From NCBI GenBank assembly GCA_017619585.1, contig JAFZSA010000013.1, positions 1-64,000 of the forward strand: DNA of 64,000 nt, in the 5' to 3' direction. Under the pieces are notes generated by a model. The model saw only the letters and a program-made list of their open reading frames with translations. It did no database searches and was not told where the DNA came from. The stretch is from Bacteroidaceae bacterium (GTDB taxonomy: Bacteria > Bacteroidota > Bacteroidia > Bacteroidales > Bacteroidaceae). A program made the position numbers and the translations under genes. Position 1 is the first letter of the stretch; every line of letters starts with the position of its first letter. This document shows positions 35,510 to 43,790 of this stretch, piece by piece.

Positions 35510-36763
35510 TCACTTTTTTAAGCCATTAATCCACTCTGCGATGTCGCTGAGGACTTCGGGCGAGATGGTTTCCTCTATCTGACGATACTCATTGGTGGCA
35601 CCTGTGGTGCAATGCTGGAAAAGGTGGTTGAGCCCGGGATATTCCTTGATACGGTTTTTCTTCGACTTCGGCAAATTCCGTTCGATGCCAGGCAGGTTCA
35701 ACGAGGAGATAACCTGCCAGTCGAGGTCGCCGTTGAGGGCAAAGACGGGGCATTTGGTCTTGCTGATGTTCTCGGACGGGTCATAGTTGACGTTCCATTT
35801 TAGCCAAGGATTATTCTGAACTCTTTCATCTTGATGGATTTTCTCCACCGTTGCATTGGCAGGCATACCCATAAGTTCCAATGCACGATTCTGTTGAGAC
35901 GCCCCGAGTGTATCGCCCTTCACACCCGTTCCTGCCAAAGAGACGAGGAAGTCGGTCAGTCCTTGTGCTCCGAGTATGAAGCCGATAAGGCCGCCTTCGC
36001 TGTGTCCAATCACGCCAACTTTCCCGAAAGCTTTCCTGCTGCGCAGATATTCGAGTCCGGCTGCTGCGTCTCTGGCAAAGCCCTCGGATGTGACGTTCTT
36101 TAAATCTCCGCCTTTAGAAGCACCAAAAGCGCGGTCGTCGTAGCGAAGTGAGGCAATGCCCTGACGGGCCAGATAGTCGGCGATAACGAGGAATGGCTTG
36201 TGGTCGTAGATTTCCTCGTCACGGTTCTCCAGCCCACTACCCGAAACGAACAGCACAACAGCGGGCTTTTTCTTCGCTTTCGGGTTATAGCCAACAGGCC
36301 AGCACAATGTTCCGGCCAGCGTGGCGCTGTCCCTTTCGTTTCGGAACGAGACTTCTTCTGTCGTGTAGGGATAGGGTGGTTGCGGATGCTGTGGACGCTT
36401 TAGTTCTTCCTTCGCCAGCACAAGGGGAGCCGTTAAGCCCCTCTGCGAGAAAGTACCGTCGAGCTTGCCATCCTTCAGCCGGGCGCAATAAGTGATGCCC
36501 AGGGATTCAATCTTCACAGCCAGCGAGTCGTCCGTCAGACATTCCTTCATGGCGGAAAGGCCCTGTACGGCTTGGTCGGGGCTGTCCATTGTGACCTTTA
36601 CGTAACCATCGGCCTGCTCCAGTTTTAATACTATTGTCAGAGTCATAGAACCTACATCTAGTTTGCCCGACCACGAGCCAACCAAGGCGGTTGTTGTCTG
36701 TACTTGTGCCCAGCCTGTCATTGCGACAGCTGCAAGCAATGCGATAAGTAGATTCCTTTTCAT
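35510..36763 (-). CDS. Exported alpha/beta hydrolase
   Basis: 417 residues. A signal peptide and an N-terminal beta-rich domain (about 25-120, lipocalin-like pattern) precede an alpha/beta hydrolase with nucleophile elbow GHSEGG (Ser255), a later NGDLDWQV carrying a likely acid residue and GLNHLF with the histidine. Probably an esterase or peptidase of the prolyl-oligopeptidase-related class; substrate unknown. Confidence 0.82.
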   Translation of the reverse strand: MKRNLLIALLAAVAMTGWAQVQTTTALVGSWSGKLDVGSMTLTIVLKLEQADGYVKVTMDSPDQAVQGLSAMKECLTDDSLAVKIESLGITYCARLKDGKLDGTFSQRGLTAPLVLAKEELKRPQHPQPPYPYTTEEVSFRNERDSATLAGTLCWPVGYNPKAKKKPAVVLFVSGSGLENRDEEIYDHKPFLVIADYLARQGIASLRYDDRAFGASKGGDLKNVTSEGFARDAAAGLEYLRSRKAFGKVGVIGHSEGGLIGFILGAQGLTDFLVSLAGTGVKGDTLGASQQNRALELMGMPANATVEKIHQDERVQNNPWLKWNVNYDPSENISKTKCPVFALNGDLDWQVISSLNLPGIERNLPKSKKNRIKEYPGLNHLFQHCTTGATNEYRQIEETISPEVLSDIAEWINGLKK

Positions 36764-36815
36764 ATTTGTGTGTTGTTTGTTTTAGGTTTATTTTTCCATT
36801 ATGAATAAGAAAACT

Positions 36816-38756
36816 CTATTTCTTCTTCAAGTCCTTCGCTACCCACAGCACCCATTCGTCTATGTTGTCTGTAAGTTTCTTAGGATAAGGCAGGGGAATG
36901 ATGACGTCAGGTTTGTAGCCAGGATTCTTGTCTCTACACAGTTTCTCGAAGATGTCGTCAACAGTTATGGGATAGCGCATGTTGATGTAGCTATGGGGCA
37001 GACGAACCTCATTGTAATTACCCGTCTGCTCGCATCCATTGGTATTCTCACGACCATACACCTTGGCGTGGGTCTTAGAGTGGTTGTGTACAAAGCGTAC
37101 GGGTGTCTCGGCTGCGCTGGCACTATTGCCATCAACGATGATGGCTCCCTTACGCACCAGCGGTTTATATTCATATCCGCCCTTGGGGGAACTGCCCCAC
37201 ATGATGAGACTACCATCCTCAGTTGTCTTTGATTCCTCCCAAACGCGGTCAAAAAAGTTGCCTGGCGCATCCTCACAATACTGTTTCAGCCGTTTTTCGT
37301 TCTCGGCGCCCACACGATAGAAGTAATATTCATCTTCCATCGCGCTACAGTCGCACATGAAATAGGTGAAGACAAGGCTAATATCGTCGTCGCCACCACC
37401 ATTGCCGCGAAGATCCAGAATCAGGTATTTGCTGCCCGACTGCTTGAACTCCTCGGCTTTCTTCTTTACCCACTCCATTGTGGGCACTTTGCCCATGCAT
37501 GATGGTAGGCGCAGCAGATAGGTCTCGTTGTCCACCAAACAGGCCACAGGCTCTGGTGCATATTTGCCTATGAGTTTATGGTAGTCGGGATGGCATTCTT
37601 TCTGAAGTTTCCTGAAGGTTGGAGCCGAACAGTTAGTATGGCGGTCGAAGTTCTTATAGAACCAGAAGACATAGTGGGCAACGGCCTCCTCGGCAGTCTT
37701 CTTGCCGCTCATAAGTTCTTCCAGGAGCGCATCTCTCATCGCCTTGTATTCGCCTTCGAAACCGCACTTCATCAGGACGGGGAAGATGGCATTGTTCTTC
37801 TCGTTCACATCAACGGCATAGTTGAAGGTCTCGTAGGCTTTGCAAATGGAATCGGGCTGAGCACCATAGCGTTTCTCGAAATCATCCTTCATAAAGCGCG
37901 AGATGTCTTTTGTCATCGGAGCCTGACTGCTGCCAAACACTTGCCGGATGTTCTCTGGCAAACCACAACGGTCCCAAACGGAGACTGTCGGTCGGCCTTC
38001 CTCGTCGAGTGTCGTTATCGAGATGGTCTCATAGTCGAACCAGTTCACCATACAAGCCTGCTCCGTCAGGTCAACGAAATTGTCGCCCAGATACTTGCAT
38101 GGCGTATAGTGACAATACAAGTTACCCTTCGGGAATTTGTCATTGGCGACGAAGGAGACAGTACAGTTGCTACCGAATACCATATATTTCTCGTTATCGG
38201 CACGCTTAATCCAGTACTGCGAGGTGGCGATATTATCCTCCTGAACGCCACGCAGTTTCCACGCTCCCAGCAGACGATGCTGTTTCGTTCCCGTCTTCAT
38301 CTGCAATGCATTCAGCGCCTTCACGATGTTATCGGTTGAATCTGTTACCAGTTCGTATAGCTCATCAATATTTGTCCCGTAGGGGAATAGGTGTTGGTTG
38401 ATGTTTTTCCATTCATTGAACCAGCGCAAGGTAAAGGTACTTTCAGTAACGTCAAAGATCTGGAGACCTTTGTTCTCAGTCTTCGACAATTCGCCTGTGT
38501 ATAGCAGAGGCTTACCATCGTTAGATTTGTAGAAGGTGAAATTGAAAGGTAGGCATGAAAAAACCGGTTCTGTATATTCCAGCATAAGCGACAGACTATC
38601 TTGGCATAACTTATATTGCTTGAAAGGTGCTTCCAAGCGCTTACCGTCCTGATGGACAATTTCCGTGAGTTTATACAGCCCTTTGGGATTGGTAATTTGT
38701 GCCTGGCCATCCAATGCGAAGGCTGCCAGCAATGCAATAAGAAGAGTTTTCTTCAT
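36816..38756 (-). CDS. S41 family peptidase (long form)
   Basis: 646 residues. A signal peptide (MKKTLLIALLAAFALDGQAQ) leads into two repeats of a beta-rich domain (from about residue 22 and from about 170), then a helical linker and an S41 peptidase domain with LDLRGNGGG and NSASAAET holding the likely nucleophile. The C-terminal 30 residues match the short S41 paralogue. I start at 38756: the frame continues to 38804, but that part precedes the predicted transcription start. It is the first gene of the operon. Confidence 0.82.
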   Translation of the reverse strand: MKKTLLIALLAAFALDGQAQITNPKGLYKLTEIVHQDGKRLEAPFKQYKLCQDSLSLMLEYTEPVFSCLPFNFTFYKSNDGKPLLYTGELSKTENKGLQIFDVTESTFTLRWFNEWKNINQHLFPYGTNIDELYELVTDSTDNIVKALNALQMKTGTKQHRLLGAWKLRGVQEDNIATSQYWIKRADNEKYMVFGSNCTVSFVANDKFPKGNLYCHYTPCKYLGDNFVDLTEQACMVNWFDYETISITTLDEEGRPTVSVWDRCGLPENIRQVFGSSQAPMTKDISRFMKDDFEKRYGAQPDSICKAYETFNYAVDVNEKNNAIFPVLMKCGFEGEYKAMRDALLEELMSGKKTAEEAVAHYVFWFYKNFDRHTNCSAPTFRKLQKECHPDYHKLIGKYAPEPVACLVDNETYLLRLPSCMGKVPTMEWVKKKAEEFKQSGSKYLILDLRGNGGGDDDISLVFTYFMCDCSAMEDEYYFYRVGAENEKRLKQYCEDAPGNFFDRVWEESKTTEDGSLIMWGSSPKGGYEYKPLVRKGAIIVDGNSASAAETPVRFVHNHSKTHAKVYGRENTNGCEQTGNYNEVRLPHSYINMRYPITVDDIFEKLCRDKNPGYKPDVIIPLPYPKKLTDNIDEWVLWVAKDLKKK

Positions 38757-38801
38757 TATGTTTTTGTTGTTAGTGTGTGTAGTTTTTAAGTTCGTTGGAT
38801 G

Positions 38802-38809
38802 CAAAGATA
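38802..38809 (-). promoter_or_regulatory. -7 element for the S41 operon
   Basis: TATCTTTG on the minus strand, 45 bases before the chosen start; the -33 element is not a clear match. Confidence 0.5.
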
Positions 38810-38931
38810 AATAATATTCCTTAGAAATACGGCAAGGCTATTCTTAAAAAAAACAAAAATATCTTGCTTTGGGGTATGTTGAGCCAGCCACACCTTCCTC
38901 TGGAGTAGTACAGGCACCACAACGTGACTTT

Positions 38932-39115
38932 GTGACTGTGACTTTGTGACATTAAGGTGCTCCCACATATACAAAGTCAAAGTCAAAGGGGGATAGGAGA
39001 GATAAATTATATAGTATGTATTAAATAATTATTTTATTATTCCTGCTATTGTGCCTCTCTGTGCCTGTGCTTTGTGATGTATGGAACCACCTAAATGTCA
39101 CAAAGTGACAGTCAC
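38932..39115. repeat. Inverted repeat with TGTGAC motifs
   Basis: The left arm 38932-38965 and right arm 39083-39115 are about 33 bases each and differ at only a few positions. Both contain ACTTTGTGACATT and an AGGTG block. The 117-base centre is AT-rich. This resembles a small non-autonomous element. Confidence 0.6.
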
Positions 39116-39354
39116 GATGTCTCACTTTCAGCTCCCAGTTTGATATTGAATGATTCTGTGTGTCAATATTTTTCCAAGTATGTTTTGATACCTATAAAAT
39201 GCGATATTTGCCACTATTAATAGTAACACTTGCTACTATACTAGGGCGCAAAAATTCCCTAGTGAGGGAACAAATTTTCCCTCGTTAGGGAGATTGCGAG
39301 GGCTTGTAGGCCCTCTGCGCAATGTAATAATTTTTCCTTACAGATAAAGTATGA

Positions 39355-39393
39355 GAATAAAAAAAATGTGCCTGATAATAGCGTCAGACACAT
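39355..39393 (-). terminator. Intrinsic terminator after GH92
   Basis: On the minus strand ATGTGTCTGA pairs with TCAGGCACAT (10 bp, one U-G wobble), followed by a run of eight T. It lies 26 bases after the GH92 stop. Confidence 0.9.
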
Positions 39394-39419
39394 CTCTTTG
39401 GGGCCTTAAGAAGGGTTCT

Positions 39420-41603
39420 TTACTCTGTTATAATGGTCAAATTACCTGCTTTTAGCATATCGTTGTGGTTGATGAACCACCCTTTGAGGGGTTTGTTGCC
39501 ACAAAGAATGCGGGTTATCTTCTCGCCATTGCCTTCGCGCTGAATGGTAACACTACGGCCATCACCCATCGTAAAGCGGACCTTGGGGAAGAGGGGGACG
39601 GTGACGATATACTCAGGGTCGGCAGGCGAATAGGTGTAGAGACCTATGGCATTCAGGACGTACCACGAGGAAGTCTCGCCTGCATCATCCATTCCTGCAT
39701 AAGCCAAGTGGTCCTCGCCCATATCGTAGTACTTGTCCATCAGCTCGTTCAGGATGTGCTGAGTCTTCTCCTGCTTGTCTATAAAATAATAGGTATAGGG
39801 AACGCTATGGTCGGGCTGGTTTCCATGGCAGTAGTTACCCATGAAGCCTGTCATGTTCCAAGCCTCGTAGCCTCGCCAAGGTTCCGTGAAGAGGCTGTCC
39901 AACTTAGCCTCCACGGCTGCCTTGCTGGGATAGAGCGCCACCATACCCTGTGGGTCGTGAGGTGCATAGAAGAGGCTCTGCCAGCCATTGGCCTCGCGAT
40001 ACATATAGGCATAATAGGGGTAATAGGGGTCGAAATCCTTTATCCACTCGCCACTCTCAATCCTGCCTCGCCAGAAACCTGTGCTGGGGTCGAAGAGGTT
40101 CTTGTAGTTGCCAGAACGCTGCATCAGCAACTTGTAGTTCTGCTTATCGCCCAAGACCTTGGCCACCTGAGCCACGGCATAGTCGTCATAGGCATATTCC
40201 TGGGTCTTGGTGACGGCAGCCTTGTACTCGTCCTCGGTAGGCACGTTGGTGGTATCCTTCTCGGCTATCCATCCACGCTGGATGTATTCCTCAAGGAAGG
40301 GACGACCGCCTCTGCCAGGAACGGTAGCGTTCTTCAGCATCAGCTTATAAGCCCTCTCCAGGGGGAAATTCTGAATGCCTCTGCCCCACATGCCGCTTAC
40401 CATCGTGCTGGCATGGTCGCCATGAAAGAAGGTAGGCATATAGCCCCCGTGCTTCTCGCCACGGTCGATGCAGGACTTCAGGATATCACAAGCCACATCG
40501 GGCGTTATCATAGCCAAGAGCTGCAGCTTGTTGCGATAGGTATCCCAGAACGAGGGGTCGGTATAGTAGCGGAAGTCGCCCTTCACCACCTGATTACGGG
40601 CATCCAGATACTCGCCATTGACATCGCTACGGAGCACAGGCCACAGGAAAGCACGATAGAGGGTGCTATAGAGAAGACCCTTTTGACGCTCGGTACCGCC
40701 CTCCACCTGAATGTGCGAGAAGATGTTCTCCCATGTTTCATCAGCTGCTTTGTAAACATCAGCAAAACTGATGTTCGCAGGTAGTTCTGCCTCTAAGTTC
40801 TCCTTGGCATTCTCTATGCTGACGAAGCTGAAACCAATCTTCAGCTCCAGGGGCTCAGCACCCTTGTTGTTCTGGAAATCCACCACGGCAATGGTCTGCT
40901 TCTTCTCTGTCAGCAACTGAACATCCCTGACAGGCAGATTGGCAGTAGCATAGAAGTACATGCGTCCGTGACCGTCCTGAAAGCCCTGAAAGGCATTAGC
41001 GGCTGTAGCCTTCTCTACACGCCAACGACGGGGATGAGCATTGTTCTTGGTGATGTCCACCAGCAGGCGCTTCTCGTCCTGAGGACGGAAGGTGTATCTG
41101 TGGTAGGCACAACGCAAGGTGGTGGTCAACTCAGCCTTCACATTGTATCGCTGCAGGAAAACACTATAGTAGCCGGGATGTGCCTCCTCCTGCTCATGGC
41201 TGAACCACGAGCAATAGTTATAGGGATAGAATCGCCCCGTAACGGGCAGCATGGGCAGGTGCAACTGGTCCCAATGTCCCTTGCTGGAATGAGCAAAGCC
41301 ATAGATCTGATGGTCCTCGTACTGATAGCCGCTACCGCTATGATACATAGTAACGGGTGTACATTGCACCATAGCATTGGGAACGGAAGCACCAGGGAAG
41401 GTCTCTGCTCCCCAGGCACGCTTCACCTCAGTACGGGTATAGCCTAACTCCTCAGGCGTCCACAGAGTGGCAGTACCAAGAAGAGGGTTGCAATAGCGGG
41501 TGAGGTCACCTGCTTGGCCGTTCAATGCGGCCAAGGCAAGAAAAACAACCCCTACCCTAGCCCTCCCCGAGGGGAGGGGAAAAAACTTAAACATATTTTT
41601 CAT
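39420..41603 (-). CDS. GH92 family glycoside hydrolase (alpha-mannosidase type)
   Basis: 727 residues. Secreted calcium-dependent exo-alpha-mannosidase family. The N-terminal beta-sandwich begins DLTRYCNPLLGT. The C-terminal alpha/alpha barrel contains GDHASTMVSGMWGRGIQNF, GFWRGRIE and the family-typical MDDAGETSSWYVLNAIGLY. The signal peptide is odd: MKNMFKFF is followed by PLPSGRARVGV, which is the translation of a GC palindromic repeat, and only then by a hydrophobic core (VFLALAALNGQA). It lies downstream of GH2 on the same strand and is probably co-transcribed. Confidence 0.93.
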   Translation of the reverse strand: MKNMFKFFPLPSGRARVGVVFLALAALNGQAGDLTRYCNPLLGTATLWTPEELGYTRTEVKRAWGAETFPGASVPNAMVQCTPVTMYHSGSGYQYEDHQIYGFAHSSKGHWDQLHLPMLPVTGRFYPYNYCSWFSHEQEEAHPGYYSVFLQRYNVKAELTTTLRCAYHRYTFRPQDEKRLLVDITKNNAHPRRWRVEKATAANAFQGFQDGHGRMYFYATANLPVRDVQLLTEKKQTIAVVDFQNNKGAEPLELKIGFSFVSIENAKENLEAELPANISFADVYKAADETWENIFSHIQVEGGTERQKGLLYSTLYRAFLWPVLRSDVNGEYLDARNQVVKGDFRYYTDPSFWDTYRNKLQLLAMITPDVACDILKSCIDRGEKHGGYMPTFFHGDHASTMVSGMWGRGIQNFPLERAYKLMLKNATVPGRGGRPFLEEYIQRGWIAEKDTTNVPTEDEYKAAVTKTQEYAYDDYAVAQVAKVLGDKQNYKLLMQRSGNYKNLFDPSTGFWRGRIESGEWIKDFDPYYPYYAYMYREANGWQSLFYAPHDPQGMVALYPSKAAVEAKLDSLFTEPWRGYEAWNMTGFMGNYCHGNQPDHSVPYTYYFIDKQEKTQHILNELMDKYYDMGEDHLAYAGMDDAGETSSWYVLNAIGLYTYSPADPEYIVTVPLFPKVRFTMGDGRSVTIQREGNGEKITRILCGNKPLKGWFINHNDMLKAGNLTIITE
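41548..41580. repeat. GC palindrome inside the GH92 signal peptide
   Basis: CCCCTACCCTAG followed by CCTCCCC GA GGGGAGG. It is read in frame between the charged start and the hydrophobic core of the signal peptide. Confidence 0.75.
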
Positions 41604-41604
41604 T

Positions 41605-41690
41605 GATCATAGAACATTGTCGCTAACCACTAACCCTTAACCTTTAATCGAAAGGCCCTCCCCCTCGGGGGAGAAGGAGAGGGGTTTGGT
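41605..41690. repeat. Heptad and GC palindrome between GH2 and GH92
   Basis: Heptads of the CTAACCA / CTTAACC type (about 41620-41648) are followed by a hairpin CCCTCCCCCT with GGGGGAGAAG and GGAGAGG (41654-41684). The repeat fills almost the whole 88-base gap. Confidence 0.75.
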
Positions 41691-41691
41691 C

Positions 41692-43602
41692 TTACTTACT
41701 TGAGGCAGGCTTCTTAGAGAAAATGGCTTTGATACGTGCCATATCGAACTTAGAGGAACGGTCATAGAAATAGATACCGTTCTGCTCCTGCTCTACGTCG
41801 GTAAGCTGGGTATAGCAGTAACCCCATACATTCTCAGAGATATTCATGAGGGCATCAACCTGACCTTCCAGACGGGCATAGAACTCCTCCAATGAATGAG
41901 GAGGTTCGCCATAACCCCAAGAGGCATTGCTGTTGCCAGTTGCCTTGTCCTGACCCTTAGTCCACTTGATACCACCGAACTCATCCAGGATATAAGGCAT
42001 GGTGGGTTCTGTATAGCGAGGATATTCATAGCGGTTCACATCAGTAGGACGGTTGTAGCCCACATTGGTCCAATACAGGTCGATGGGACCGTGAGGAACC
42101 TGGAACCACTTACCATCCTTGTAAATCTGCTCCTGCAAGCGCTGAGGATTCTGCTCGTAGTTATGGGTTGAGTAGATATCCGTCTTGACATGCACACCAC
42201 CGCTGACATCGTGGAAGGGACGTGTGGGGTCAAGCTGCTTGGTCAGATTATACAGATCAGTAACGAAGCGGGGGAACTGAACACGGTCAGGCCAGAACTC
42301 CTCGTTCATAGGTGTCCAGGTAACGATGCTGGGATGGTTACGGTCGCGAACGATTTCCTCTGTCCACTCAGCAGTAAAGTTACGAGCCACCTCAGGGTCG
42401 TTGGCATTCATACCCCAAGAGGGAGCTTCGCCCCAAGTGATATAGCCCAGTTTGTCTGCCCAATAGTGGAAACGCTCCTCAAAGACCTTCTGGTGCAGAC
42501 GGGCGCCATTGAAGCCTGCCTGCATAGAAAGCTCGATATCATGCTTGAGAGCCTCATCGCTGGGAGCCGTCCAGATACCATCGGGATAGAAGCCCTGGTC
42601 GAGAACCAGACGCTGGTAGAAGGGCTGGTTGTTGAGATATGTCTTGTTGCCTACGCAATGGAATTTTCTCATTCCTATGTAAGAAGATACCTTATCTATA
42701 ATATTACCCTGGGCATCCTTTACCTCGTAGGTAAGGTCGTAGAGGAAGGGACTCTCAGGACTCCACAACTTAGGAGCCTTGACAGGCAGGATGAGCGTGG
42801 AGGCATCCGTAGCGTTGGCTGTCTTGCTGGCCACCACCTTATTACCATCCTTCAGGGTAACGGTAACAGTACCGCCATCCTGAGCATAGAAATGGGGATG
42901 CACAATAACCTGCTTCTGGTCGATATCCGTAATGACCTGCGCATTCTTCAGACCCTTGGGAGCAACGGGCTCCATCCAGACGGTCTGCCAGATACCTGTG
43001 GTGCGGGTGTACATACACTCGAACTGGCTGTAGCGGACATTCTGCTTACCTGCCGACTGCTTCAGGGTGCGGGTATCGCTGTAGGCATGCACCACCAAGT
43101 TGTGCGCCTTACCATCCTTCAGGAAACGGGTCACATCAACGGCAAAGCCTGTGCTACCGCCAAAGTGGCGACCAGCCAACTTACCATCCACATAAACCTC
43201 AGAGTTATAATAGACAGCCTGGAAGTTGAGCATAACATTACGTCCTGCCCAGTCAGCAGGCATCTGAATCTGACGGTGATACCAGATATTGTTAATGAAA
43301 TCGGTATAACCCACGCCAGAGAGTTTGCTCTCAGGTGCAAAGGGAACGATAATCTTGCCATCGAAGCCCTTGCTCTCGTACATGCGTTTCTCTACTCCGG
43401 AGCCAACGAAATCGAAGGCGTAGCTCCATTCGCCGTTCAGGTTAACCCAATCCTGACGCTCGAACTGCGGACGTGGATACTCTGCTCTGGGAATTGCCCA
43501 AACAAAGGTGCTGACCATCACCAAAGCGAGACACAGCCTACCCCTACCCCCCCTCAAAGGGAAGGGAAGAAAATGGTGGAAAATGGAATTCATCTTATTC
43601 AT
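41692..43602 (-). CDS. GH2 family glycoside hydrolase
   Basis: 636 residues, exported. A sugar-binding jelly roll (WVNLNGEWSYAFD), an immunoglobulin-like domain and a TIM barrel are all present. Acid/base Glu434 is in TPMNEEFW and nucleophile Glu541 in ILDEFGG. Beta-galactosidase, beta-glucuronidase or related activity cannot be separated by eye. As in GH92, the signal peptide contains a translated GC palindrome (LPFPLRGGRGR) before the hydrophobic core LCLALVMVSTFVWA. It is divergent from GH51, pointing to joint use of a plant or host glycan. Confidence 0.9.
   Translation of the reverse strand: MNKMNSIFHHFLPFPLRGGRGRLCLALVMVSTFVWAIPRAEYPRPQFERQDWVNLNGEWSYAFDFVGSGVEKRMYESKGFDGKIIVPFAPESKLSGVGYTDFINNIWYHRQIQMPADWAGRNVMLNFQAVYYNSEVYVDGKLAGRHFGGSTGFAVDVTRFLKDGKAHNLVVHAYSDTRTLKQSAGKQNVRYSQFECMYTRTTGIWQTVWMEPVAPKGLKNAQVITDIDQKQVIVHPHFYAQDGGTVTVTLKDGNKVVASKTANATDASTLILPVKAPKLWSPESPFLYDLTYEVKDAQGNIIDKVSSYIGMRKFHCVGNKTYLNNQPFYQRLVLDQGFYPDGIWTAPSDEALKHDIELSMQAGFNGARLHQKVFEERFHYWADKLGYITWGEAPSWGMNANDPEVARNFTAEWTEEIVRDRNHPSIVTWTPMNEEFWPDRVQFPRFVTDLYNLTKQLDPTRPFHDVSGGVHVKTDIYSTHNYEQNPQRLQEQIYKDGKWFQVPHGPIDLYWTNVGYNRPTDVNRYEYPRYTEPTMPYILDEFGGIKWTKGQDKATGNSNASWGYGEPPHSLEEFYARLEGQVDALMNISENVWGYCYTQLTDVEQEQNGIYFYDRSSKFDMARIKAIFSKKPASSK
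43535..43570. repeat. GC palindrome inside the GH2 signal peptide
   Basis: CCTACCCCTACCC CCCCTC AAAGGGAAGGG forms a C-run / G-run hairpin. It is translated in frame ahead of the hydrophobic core. Confidence 0.7.
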
Positions 43603-43681
43603 AAATGTATTGGTTTAAATTTAGCTTAATATGGTTAGTGAAATTAGGCTATTTTGCATATAGCAATAAGCTTTGCGGCCA

Positions 43682-43713
43682 CAAAAATAGTATTTTCCCT
43701 TGTGGTCGGCAAG
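43682..43713 (-). promoter_or_regulatory. Promoter for GH2-GH92
   Basis: On the minus strand TATTTTTG (43689-43682) with CTTG (3 of 4 to TTTG) 20 bases upstream. It gives a leader of about 75 bases. Confidence 0.55.
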
Positions 43714-43729
43714 GTTTCCTTCCACTTTT

Positions 43730-43760
43730 TTTGCCGTTTGGTATCTTTCGGCTATCTTTG
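43730..43760 (+). promoter_or_regulatory. Promoter for GH51
   Basis: TTTG at 43730-43733, 19-base spacer, TATCTTTG at 43753-43760, then 30 bases to the ATG. A second TTTG at 43737 is too close. Confidence 0.7.
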
Positions 43761-43790
43761 TCGTGAAATTCACATAAAACATCTGAATCC

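Larger units (their letters stand above)
38757..39419. other. Intergenic region between the S41 operon and GH92
   Basis: It contains the S41 operon promoter, a pair of inverted repeats (38932-38965 and 39083-39115), and a set of small palindromes built from TCCCTAG / CTCGTTAGGGA and GAGGGC / GCCCTC (about 39242-39318). The GH92 terminator closes it. No coding sequence seen. Confidence 0.65.

Noticed and set aside
39465..40784. 439-codon frame antisense to GH92
   Set aside because: No domain pattern; GH92 on the minus strand explains the open frame.
42190..43629. Long 479-codon frame antisense to GH2
   Set aside because: Shadow of the GH2 gene, which has clear catalytic motifs on the other strand.
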